Source: RGIG7300 sp045657645 | GTDB lineage: Bacteria; Bacillota; Clostridia; Oscillospirales; CAG-272 | Length of the DNA: 12,600 nucleotides | Assembly (NCBI GenBank): GCA_045657645.1 | Contig: JAZOTL010000125.1 | Location: forward strand, 1 to 12,600 | Reading direction: 5' to 3' | Part shown: positions 5,623 through 12,600 of the stretch, one piece after another | Layout: each line of letters opens with the position of its first letter | Position numbering within the stretch: the stretch's first letter is position 1 | Made by a program: the position numbers and the translations under genes | Notes under the pieces: model-generated | The model's database searches: none | The model's input: the letters and a program-made list of their open reading frames with translations, nothing else | What the model was told of the DNA's origin: nothing

Positions 5623-8600
5623 ATGGTTTACAGAGTTTACGTAGAAAAAAAGCCTGCTCTTGATAGTGAAGCAAAGTCTTTACTTGCTAACTGCAAAGAG
5701 CTTTTAGGTATAAAAAATCTTGAAAATGCTCGCGTTATCAAGCGTTATGATGCTGAAAACATCGCAGAGGAGCTGTTCAACTATTCAAAGAATACAGTTT
5801 TCTCCGAGCCCCAGCTTGATAATGTATACGACGAAATTGATACAGGTGATGCATACACCTTTGCGGTTGAATTCCTGCCCGGTCAGTTTGACCAGCGCGC
5901 AGACTCTGCCGCACAGTGTATACAGATAATCTCCCAGGGTGAGCGCCCCACAGTTCGTACTGCAAAGGTATACGCTCTTTACGGTAACCTTAGCGACGAA
6001 GATATTGCGGCAATAAAAAAATACGTTATAAACCCTGTGGAATCAAGAGAAGCGGCAATGGAAAAGCCCGAAACTCTTGAAATACCCTATGAAATTCCCA
6101 CAGAGGTTGCAACCCTTACAGGATTTATAAACCTTGACAGAGAGGGACTTTGCAGCTTCGTTTCAGACTATTCCCTTGCAATGGATATCGATGATATCAC
6201 CTTGTGCCAGAACTATTTCATCGAAGAAGGCCGTGACCCCACAATTACAGAGATTCGTATGATAGATACATACTGGTCCGACCATTGCCGTCACACCACC
6301 TTCCTTACCACAATAGACAATGCTACATTTGAAGATGAGCTTCTTGAGGCGGCATACAATGAATATCTTGAAACCCGTAAGGCTCTCGGCAGAACAAAGC
6401 CTGTTTGCCTTATGGATATTGCAACTCTTGCAGTAAGACACCTCAAAAAGGAAGGCAAGCTTGATAAGCTTGATGAATCCGAAGAGATAAACGCTTGTAC
6501 CGTAAAGATAGAGATAGAGGTTGACGGCGAAAAGGAACCTTGGCTCCTTCTCTTCAAAAACGAAACACATAACCATCCTACAGAAATTGAACCCTTTGGC
6601 GGTGCGGCAACCTGTATTGGCGGTGCTATCCGTGACCCCCTTTCCGGTCGTTCCTACGTTTACGGCGCTATGCGTGTAACAGGTGCGGCTGACCCCACAA
6701 AGCCTGTTTCCGAAACAATGAAGGGCAAGCTGCCCCAGCGCAAGATAGTAACTACTGCCGCAGACGGTTATTCCTCCTACGGTAACCAGATAGGTCTTGC
6801 AACAGGCATAGTAGATGAAATTTACCATCCCGGTTATGCGGCAAAGCGTATGGAGATAGGCGCAGTTATAGCGGCTGCTCCTGCTGAAAACGTTCGCCGT
6901 GAGCGCCCCGCACCCGGTGATATAGTAATACTCCTTGGTGGAGATACAGGCCGCGACGGTTGTGGCGGTGCAACAGGCTCCTCTAAATCCCACACACTTT
7001 CCTCCCTTGAATCCTGCGGTGCAGAGGTTCAGAAGGGTAACGCTCCTGAAGAGCGCAAACTGCAGAGACTTTTCCGTACAAAGGAAGCCTGCCGTATGAT
7101 AAAGCGCTGTAATGACTTTGGCGCAGGCGGTGTTTCTGTTGCTATAGGTGAGCTTGCAGACGGTCTTGATATTGACCTTAACGCAGTACCCAAGAAGTAC
7201 GAGGGTCTTGACGGAACAGAGCTTGCAATAAGCGAATCTCAGGAAAGAATGGCTGTTGTTATAGAGGCAAAGGACAAGGAAGCATTCCTTGCTTGCGCCG
7301 CAAAGGAAAACCTTAAGGCTACCCACGTTGCAACAGTAAAGGCAGACCCCAGACTTACTATGACTTGGAACGGCAAAAAGATATGCGATATCAGCCGTGA
7401 TTTCCTTAACTCCAACGGTGCAGAAAAGCATATCGACGTTGCACCCGTAGCCCCCGCATATAAAGCTAAAGAGGTTAAGGGCAGCTTTACCGATAATATG
7501 AATGCGGTAGCTTCTGACCTTAACACCTGCTCCAAGAGAGGCTTGAGCGAACAGTTTGACTCAACTATCGGTGCCGGAACCGTGCTTATGCCCTTTGGCG
7601 GTAAGAACCAGCTTACACCTATACAGGCAATGGTACAAAAGGTTTCTGTTGAGCAGAAGCACACCGACGATTGCTCCTTTATGGCTTACGGCTACAACCC
7701 CTTTATTACCGAAGCAAGCCCCTACCACGGCGCTTACCTTGCGGTAGTTGAATCTGTAGCAAAGCTTATTGCAACAGGTGCATCCTTTGAAGATGTTTAC
7801 CTTACCTTCCAGGAATATTTTGAAAGACCCGGAACTGACGGCAAGCGTTGGGGCAAGCCCTTTGCGGCCCTGCTTGGTGCATTCAAGGCGCAGATGGAGC
7901 TGGGCATAGGCTCTATCGGCGGTAAGGACTCTATGAGTGGTTCCTTTGAGGACCTTGACGTTCCTCCCACCCTTGTTTCCTTTGCAGTTACAACAGGCAA
8001 AACAGCAGACGTTATCTCTCCCGAATTCAAGAAGGCAGGCAGCCGTGTAGTAATTATCAAGCCCGAGCTTGATGAAAACTCACTCCCTGTTACCGCTTCT
8101 CTTATAAATAACTTCAACACAGTAACCGCTCTTATGCGTGAAGGCAAGGTGCTTTCAGCTTACACCCCTGCAATGGGCGGTATTGCAGAAGCAGTATTCA
8201 AGATGGCTTTGGGTAACGGCTTTGGATTCAACTTCAACACCGAGCTTTCCCTTGATGACATCTTCGGCTACAACTACGGCGCGTTCCTCTTAGAGGTTAC
8301 AGATGACGTAGAGGTAGGCACCCTTGTAGGTACTGTTGCAGAAGGCTGCGCTATGACCTACGGTGAAGAGCGTGTTTGCCGTAACAATCTTTCAAAGCTT
8401 TATGAAGACAAGCTTGAAAAGGTATTCCGTTGCAACATAGCTTACGACGAATCTCCCGTTGAAAACTTTGAGTACAAGGCATCCTCTTATCCCGCACCTA
8501 TGGTAAAGCAGGCAAAGCCCAAGGTTCTTATCCCTGCATTCCCCGGTACAAACTGCGAATTTGACAGTGCAAAGGCTGTTCGCGATGCAGGTCTTGATGC

Positions 8601-9312
8601 AAAGATCTTCGTTATAAGAAACCTTACCTCTGCGGCTATAACCGAAAGCGTTGAAAGCTTTGCAAAGGAACTTCGCGACTCCCAGATAGTATTTATCCCC
8701 GGCGGATTTTCCGGCGGTGACGAGCCCGAAGGAAGCGCAAAATTCATTACTGCATTCTTCCGTAACGCTATGATAAAGGAAGGTGTTACCGACCTTCTTG
8801 AAAACCGTGACGGTCTTATGTGCGGTATTTGTAACGGCTTCCAGGCGCTTATCAAGCTTGGTCTTGTACCCTACGGCAAGATAATCGATACCGATGAAAA
8901 TTGCCCCACACTCTCCTTTAACACAATCTCACGCCACCAGTCCAAGATAGTTCATACAAGAGTAGCTTCCAACAAATCTCCTTGGCTTGCGCTTACAAAC
9001 GTTGGCGACGTATACACAGTGCCGATATCCCACGGTGAAGGACGTTTCCTTGCAAGTGACGAGCTTGTTCGTACCCTTGCGGCAAACGGCCAGATAGCTA
9101 CCCAGTACGTAGATCTTGAAGGCAATGCTACAAACGATATTCAGTTTAACCCCAACGGCTCTATATGCGCAATTGAGGGTATAACCTCTCCCGACGGACG
9201 TGTATTTGGTAAGATGGGACACAGCGAACGTGTAGGCAAGGGTCTTTACAAGAACGTACCCGGCAACTACGATATCCGTATGTTTGAAGCAGCAGCTAAA
9301 TACTTTAAGTAA
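5623..9312 (+). CDS. purL: Phosphoribosylformylglycinamidine synthase, single-chain with fused glutaminase
   Basis: This 1229-residue protein converts FGAR + glutamine + ATP to FGAM. It unites what Bacillus makes as PurS, PurL and PurQ. The N-terminus (YRVYVEKKPALDSEAKSL) is the PurS-like region; SDHCRH (219-224) and KNETHNHPTEIEPFGG (312-327) mark the substrate and ATP-binding core; GGDTGRDGCGGATGSS follows near 439-454. A second AIRS-like half contains GIGSIGGKDSMSGSFED. The C-terminal class I glutamine amidotransferase has FPGTNCEFDSA, FIPGGFSGGDEP, GICNG with the nucleophile C1070, SHGEGRF (H1137) and the catalytic pair H1200/E1202 in GHSER; triad assignment follows E. coli PurL (Cys1135, His1260, Glu1262). 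It is slightly shorter than E. coli PurL (about 1295) and matches the long clostridial subfamily. The position after purD differs from Bacillus, where purSQL precede purF. Confidence 0.97.
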   Translation: MVYRVYVEKKPALDSEAKSLLANCKELLGIKNLENARVIKRYDAENIAEELFNYSKNTVFSEPQLDNVYDEIDTGDAYTFAVEFLPGQFDQRADSAAQCIQIISQGERPTVRTAKVYALYGNLSDEDIAAIKKYVINPVESREAAMEKPETLEIPYEIPTEVATLTGFINLDREGLCSFVSDYSLAMDIDDITLCQNYFIEEGRDPTITEIRMIDTYWSDHCRHTTFLTTIDNATFEDELLEAAYNEYLETRKALGRTKPVCLMDIATLAVRHLKKEGKLDKLDESEEINACTVKIEIEVDGEKEPWLLLFKNETHNHPTEIEPFGGAATCIGGAIRDPLSGRSYVYGAMRVTGAADPTKPVSETMKGKLPQRKIVTTAADGYSSYGNQIGLATGIVDEIYHPGYAAKRMEIGAVIAAAPAENVRRERPAPGDIVILLGGDTGRDGCGGATGSSKSHTLSSLESCGAEVQKGNAPEERKLQRLFRTKEACRMIKRCNDFGAGGVSVAIGELADGLDIDLNAVPKKYEGLDGTELAISESQERMAVVIEAKDKEAFLACAAKENLKATHVATVKADPRLTMTWNGKKICDISRDFLNSNGAEKHIDVAPVAPAYKAKEVKGSFTDNMNAVASDLNTCSKRGLSEQFDSTIGAGTVLMPFGGKNQLTPIQAMVQKVSVEQKHTDDCSFMAYGYNPFITEASPYHGAYLAVVESVAKLIATGASFEDVYLTFQEYFERPGTDGKRWGKPFAALLGAFKAQMELGIGSIGGKDSMSGSFEDLDVPPTLVSFAVTTGKTADVISPEFKKAGSRVVIIKPELDENSLPVTASLINNFNTVTALMREGKVLSAYTPAMGGIAEAVFKMALGNGFGFNFNTELSLDDIFGYNYGAFLLEVTDDVEVGTLVGTVAEGCAMTYGEERVCRNNLSKLYEDKLEKVFRCNIAYDESPVENFEYKASSYPAPMVKQAKPKVLIPAFPGTNCEFDSAKAVRDAGLDAKIFVIRNLTSAAITESVESFAKELRDSQIVFIPGGFSGGDEPEGSAKFITAFFRNAMIKEGVTDLLENRDGLMCGICNGFQALIKLGLVPYGKIIDTDENCPTLSFNTISRHQSKIVHTRVASNKSPWLALTNVGDVYTVPISHGEGRFLASDELVRTLAANGQIATQYVDLEGNATNDIQFNPNGSICAIEGITSPDGRVFGKMGHSERVGKGLYKNVPGNYDIRMFEAAAKYFK

Positions 9313-9326
9313 TTGGAGAAGATAAA

Positions 9327-10562
9327 ATGAACTTTTTTGAAGAAATAAAGGACTATGACCCTGAGGTTGCTGCGGCTTGTGACCTTGAGCTTAACCGTCA
9401 GCGTGATAACATAGAGCTTATTGCCTCTGAAAACGTTGTTTCAAAGGCTGTACTTTTGGCAGCAGGAGGCGTACTTACCAATAAGTACGCCGAGGGCTAC
9501 CCCGGTAAGCGCTACTACGGCGGTTGCCAGTATGTAGATATCGTTGAGAATATTGCTCGTGAGCGTGCAAAGAAGCTCTTTGGCGCAGAGCACGCAAACG
9601 TTCAGCCCCACAGTGGCGCTAACGCAAACCTTGCCGTTTTCTTTGCACTTCTTAACCCCGGTGACACCGTTATGGGTATGAACCTTTCCGAAGGTGGACA
9701 CCTTTCCCACGGTTCTCCCGTTAACATTTCCGGTAAATACTTTAACATAGTTCCCTACGGTGTTGACCCCGAAACTCATGTTATTGACTACGATAAGATG
9801 GAACAGACAGCACTTGAGTGCAAGCCCAAGCTTATCGTTGTGGGTGCAAGCGCATATTCCCGTATAATAGACTTCCCCCGTTGCCGTGAGATAGCAGACA
9901 AGGTAGGAGCATACCTTATGGTAGATATAGCTCATATCGCAGGTCTTGTGGCAGCAGGTCTTCACCCCTCCCCCGTTCCTTATGCACACGTTGTTACAAC
10001 CACCACTCATAAGACCCTTCGCGGTCCCCGTGGCGGCTTGATACTCTGCAAGGAAGAGCTTGCAAAGCAGATAGATAAGGCTATATTCCCCGGTGTACAG
10101 GGCGGTCCCCTTATGCATATAATTGCGGCTAAAGCCGTTGCATTTGGCGAAGCTCTTACCGATGAGTTCAAGGAATATCAGGCACAGATAGTTAAGAATG
10201 CCGCAGCTCTCTGCACTGCACTTAAGAATAAGGGTGTTACAATAGTTTCAGACGGTACCGATAACCACCTTATGCTTCTTGACCTTACCAAAACAGGAAT
10301 TACAGGTAAGGAGCTTGAACACCGTCTTGATGAAGTTCATATTACCGCAAATAAAAACACTATCCCCAACGACCCCGCTTCTCCCTTTATTACAAGCGGT
10401 CTTCGTATTGGTACACCTGCAGTTACCTCCAGAGGCTTCAAGGAAGCAGAAATGGAGCTTATCGCTGGCTGGATAGCTGATATTATAAACGACTTTGAAG
10501 GCAATAAAGAGCGCGTTACCAAAGAGGTAGCCCAGCTCTGCGCAAAGTACCCCATTTATTAA
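9327..10562 (+). CDS. glyA: Serine hydroxymethyltransferase
   Basis: GlyA interconverts serine + THF and glycine + 5,10-methylene-THF with PLP. The 411-residue protein agrees with the E. coli enzyme in length and even residue numbering: the Schiff-base lysine is K229 in THKTLRGPRGG, the PLP-ring aspartate D200 with H203 lies in MVDIAHIAGL, and NKYAEGYPGKRYYGGCQYVD (52-71) and HSGANANLAV (95-104) are the standard substrate-binding blocks. The C-terminal ITSGLRIGTPAVTSRG is also typical. GGAG at 9315-9318 lies 8 nt before the ATG. It sits 14 nt after purL, so it is in the purine operon, where its products (glycine for PurD, one-carbon units for the folate pool) feed the upstream enzymes. Confidence 0.98.
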   Translation: MNFFEEIKDYDPEVAAACDLELNRQRDNIELIASENVVSKAVLLAAGGVLTNKYAEGYPGKRYYGGCQYVDIVENIARERAKKLFGAEHANVQPHSGANANLAVFFALLNPGDTVMGMNLSEGGHLSHGSPVNISGKYFNIVPYGVDPETHVIDYDKMEQTALECKPKLIVVGASAYSRIIDFPRCREIADKVGAYLMVDIAHIAGLVAAGLHPSPVPYAHVVTTTTHKTLRGPRGGLILCKEELAKQIDKAIFPGVQGGPLMHIIAAKAVAFGEALTDEFKEYQAQIVKNAAALCTALKNKGVTIVSDGTDNHLMLLDLTKTGITGKELEHRLDEVHITANKNTIPNDPASPFITSGLRIGTPAVTSRGFKEAEMELIAGWIADIINDFEGNKERVTKEVAQLCAKYPIY

Positions 10563-10580
10563 ACTAAAAGGAGATATAAA

Positions 10581-12257
10581 ATGGCTTATCTTTCCGATAT
10601 AGAAATTGCACAAAGTTGCAAGATGCAACCTATCACAGAAATTGCAAAAAAGGCCGGTGTAGATGATAAATACGTTGAACAGTACGGCAGATACAAGGCA
10701 AAGATAGACCTCTCCATAATGAAGGAGACCGACAAGAAGGACGGCAAGCTCATTCTTGTTACAGCAATAACCCCCACTCCTGCAGGAGAGGGTAAAACCA
10801 CAACTACAATAGGTCTTGCAGACGGACTTTCCCGCATAGGCAAGAAGGTAGCAGTTGCTCTGCGTGAGCCCTCCCTTGGTCCCGTTTTTGGTGTTAAGGG
10901 CGGTGCCGCAGGCGGTGGATACGCACAGGTAGTTCCCATGGAGGATATAAACCTCCACTTTACAGGTGACTTCCACGCCATAGGCGCAGCAAACAACCTG
11001 CTTGCCGCAATGCTTGATAACCACATCCAGCAGGGTAATGCTCTTGGTATTGACGTACGCAAGATAACCTGGAAGCGTTGTGTTGATATGAATGACAGAC
11101 AGCTGAGATTTATAGTTAACGGTATGGGCGGAAAGGCCAACGGCGTTCCCCGCGAAGATGGCTTTGATATTACCGTTGCTTCCGAAATTATGGCTGTTCT
11201 CTGCCTTTCCAGTTCTATTGCAGACCTGAAGGAAAGGCTCTCCCGCATTATCGTAGGTTACACATATGACGATAAGCCCGTTACCTGCGGCGAGTTAAAG
11301 GCGGCAGGTGCAATGACCGCACTTTTAAAGGATGCACTTAAGCCTAACCTTGTTCAAACACTTGAAGGCACCCCTGCCTTTGTTCACGGCGGTCCTTTTG
11401 CAAATATTGCCCACGGCTGTAACTCTGTTACCGCAACCAAGCTTGCCCTTAAAATGGGTGATTATGCAATAACCGAAGCGGGCTTCGGCGCAGACCTTGG
11501 TGCTGAAAAGTTCCTTGATATTAAGTGCCGTATGGCAGGCCTAACCCCTGATGCGGTTGTAATGGTAGCTACCGTTCGTGCCCTTAAAATGCACGGCGGC
11601 CTTGCAAAGACCGAGCTTAATGAGGAAAACCTTGCAGCCCTTGAAGCAGGTATACCTAATCTGTTACGTCACGTTTCCAACATTAAAAACGTGTACAAGC
11701 TTCCCTGCGTAGTTGCAGTTAACCGCTTCCCCACCGATACCGATAATGAAATAGACTTCATTATTGCAAAATGCAGAGAGCTTGGTGTTAATACCGTTCT
11801 CTCCACAGTATGGGCAGAAGGCGGCCGCGGCGGCGAAGCTTTGGCACAGGAGGTAGTTCGCCTTTGCGAGGAAGAAAAGGGTGACTTTACCTTCTCCTAC
11901 GAGCTTGATACCACAATCGAGGAAAAGATAGAAGCAGTAGTTAAAAAGGTATATGGCGGTAACGGCATCAACGTTACTCCCCAGGCTAAAAAGCAGATAG
12001 AACAGCTTACAGCACTTGGCTTTGATAAGCTCCCCATTTGTGTTGCAAAAACACAGTACAGCTTTTCAGATGACCCCAAAAAGCTGGGCGCACCCGAAAA
12101 CTTTACCGTTACCATAAAGAACGTTAAGGTTTCTGCAGGCGCAGGCTTTATAGTAGTCCTTACAGGCGATATCCTCACAATGCCCGGCCTTCCCAAGGTT
12201 CCCGCAGCAGAGCGTATAGATATCGACGATAACGGAAATATTACAGGACTTTTCTAA
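10581..12257 (+). CDS. fhs: Formate-tetrahydrofolate ligase (10-formyl-THF synthetase)
   Basis: Fhs makes 10-formyl-THF from formate, THF and ATP. The 558-residue length equals the usual bacterial size. The ATP-binding P-loop is ITPTPAGEGKTTTT (63-76), followed by REPSLGPVFGVKGGAAGGGY (95-114), a strongly conserved block, and EDINLHFTGDFHAIGAANNL (121-140). The segment FVHGGPFANIAHGCNSV and the end MPGLPKVPAAERIDID are also characteristic. AAAAGGAG (10566-10573) lies 7 nt upstream of the ATG. It is the last gene of the transcript, 18 nt after glyA, and is followed by a strong terminator. Its product is the direct formyl donor for PurN and the AICAR transformylase. Fhs is also part of the acetogenic Wood-Ljungdahl route, but nothing else of that pathway is here, so a purine role is the simpler reading. 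Confidence 0.98.
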   Translation: MAYLSDIEIAQSCKMQPITEIAKKAGVDDKYVEQYGRYKAKIDLSIMKETDKKDGKLILVTAITPTPAGEGKTTTTIGLADGLSRIGKKVAVALREPSLGPVFGVKGGAAGGGYAQVVPMEDINLHFTGDFHAIGAANNLLAAMLDNHIQQGNALGIDVRKITWKRCVDMNDRQLRFIVNGMGGKANGVPREDGFDITVASEIMAVLCLSSSIADLKERLSRIIVGYTYDDKPVTCGELKAAGAMTALLKDALKPNLVQTLEGTPAFVHGGPFANIAHGCNSVTATKLALKMGDYAITEAGFGADLGAEKFLDIKCRMAGLTPDAVVMVATVRALKMHGGLAKTELNEENLAALEAGIPNLLRHVSNIKNVYKLPCVVAVNRFPTDTDNEIDFIIAKCRELGVNTVLSTVWAEGGRGGEALAQEVVRLCEEEKGDFTFSYELDTTIEEKIEAVVKKVYGGNGINVTPQAKKQIEQLTALGFDKLPICVAKTQYSFSDDPKKLGAPENFTVTIKNVKVSAGAGFIVVLTGDILTMPGLPKVPAAERIDIDDNGNITGLF

Positions 12258-12269
12258 TCTTACAATAAC

Positions 12270-12301
12270 AAAAACACACGGCTTAAAACCGTGTGTTTTT
12301 T
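12270..12301 (+). terminator. Intrinsic terminator after fhs, probably bidirectional
   Basis: A perfect 12-bp stem pairs 12270-12281 (AAAAACACACGG) with 12289-12300 (CCGTGTGTTTTT) around a 7-nt loop, CTTAAAA. The right arm runs into six T residues, giving a U-tract for the plus-strand operon. The left arm starts with five A residues, giving a U-tract for transcription of the minus-strand phosphatase gene, whose stop codon is at 12303-12305. One hairpin therefore serves both converging units. Confidence 0.92.
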
Positions 12302-12302
12302 G

Positions 12303-12600
12303 TTATTTACAATTTGCTACTATATAATCAATAAACTCTCTTACAGCACCTCTGCCGCCAAAGCGCTCACAAACATAGTTGGCTATAGCCTTTATATCCT
12401 TATGACTATCTGCAGGACAGGCGGTAAGACCGCAGTATTCCATACATTCAAGGTCGTTCAGATCATCGCCTATGTAAGCTATTTCGTCTGTACCCACCCC
12501 ATATCTCTGGGCAATACCGCGCAGTAGGGGTAACTTGTCAATAACACCCTGATGCAGCTCTTTGATACCAAGCTCCAAAGAACGGTTCTCGGTTATCACA
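12303..12600 (-). CDS. KdsC-like HAD-superfamily phosphatase, C-terminal part (5' end beyond window)
   Basis: The last 98-99 codons of a gene entering from the right edge are seen. The apparent GTG start at 12599 is an internal valine: VITENRSLELGI matches the middle of KdsC-type proteins (ITGR.S..V..R..ELGI). The protein shows the lysine motif in GVIDKLPLL, HAD motif III as YIGDDLNDLECM (GDDLND encoded at 12453-12470), the PADSHKDIKAIANYV stretch and a C-terminal GGRGAVREFIDYI, the pattern of KdsC and of phosphatase domains tied to N-acylneuraminate/nonulosonate synthesis. Motif I (DxDGT) lies outside the window, so substrate and full domain make-up cannot be judged. KDO 8-phosphate phosphatase is unlikely if the host is a KDO-lacking Gram-positive; a nonulosonate 9-phosphate phosphatase or another sugar phosphatase is possible. 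Confidence 0.85.
   Translation of the reverse strand, partial: VITENRSLELGIKELHQGVIDKLPLLRGIAQRYGVGTDEIAYIGDDLNDLECMEYCGLTACPADSHKDIKAIANYVCERFGGRGAVREFIDYIVANCK

Noticed and set aside
6163..7431. A 422-codon open frame on the minus strand opposite purL
   Set aside because: It lies wholly within a clearly real gene and its translation is a Cys/Tyr/Val-rich string with no family resemblance. It results from the scarcity of TTA/CTA/TCA in that frame of the codon-biased purL.
9441..10118. A 225-codon minus-strand frame opposite glyA and a 258-codon one spanning glyA/fhs (10248-11024)
   Set aside because: Same artefact: Cys-rich low-plausibility translations antisense to well-recognised enzymes, with no supporting context.
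12291..12527. 78-codon plus-strand frame starting in the terminator
   Set aside because: It begins inside the hairpin and is antisense to the KdsC-like phosphatase, with no ribosome-binding site.

Overview
The window is a dense, one-direction block of de novo purine biosynthesis and folate one-carbon genes, followed by a convergent partial gene. Several traits suggest an anaerobic member of the Clostridia (Ruminococcaceae/Oscillospiraceae-like, probably gut). The base composition is moderate, Shine-Dalgarno sites are strong (AAGGAG/GGAGG), PurL is a very long single-chain enzyme of the clostridial type, fhs is present, and IMP synthesis uses a PurO-type cyclohydrolase plus a stand-alone AICAR formyltransferase. 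The taxonomic call is inference from gene content and protein style, not from a marker comparison.

Layout, plus strand: 3' part of purC (1-620); a 122-nt gap with an odd ribosome-binding site and nested inverted repeats (621-742); purM (743-1798); purN (1809-2411); a PurO-type IMP cyclohydrolase (2416-3138); a stand-alone AICAR transformylase (3156-4340); purD (4352-5620); purL (5623-9312); glyA (9327-10562); fhs (10581-12257). From purM to fhs the gaps are only 2-18 nt and each gene has its own ribosome-binding site, so this is almost certainly one transcript. It ends at a strong hairpin (12270-12301) that can also stop transcription arriving from the opposite strand. There the C-terminal part of a KdsC-like HAD phosphatase gene (12303-12600, minus) runs out of the window.

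How the genes work together: PurD makes GAR from phosphoribosylamine and glycine; PurN formylates it with 10-formyl-THF; PurL aminates FGAR to FGAM; PurM closes the ring to AIR; PurC makes SAICAR; the transformylase formylates AICAR with a second 10-formyl-THF; the PurO-type enzyme closes the ring to IMP. GlyA supplies glycine and methylene-THF, and Fhs makes 10-formyl-THF directly from formate, so the operon carries suppliers for its glycine and formyl-group consumers. purF, purE, purB and folD are not in the window.

Most of this is well-known metabolism and I see no mobile element, CRISPR array, tRNA or rRNA. The points most worth a second look are the replacement of bifunctional PurH by two separate proteins, the eukaryotic-ATIC-like character of the transformylase, and the purC-purM gap.
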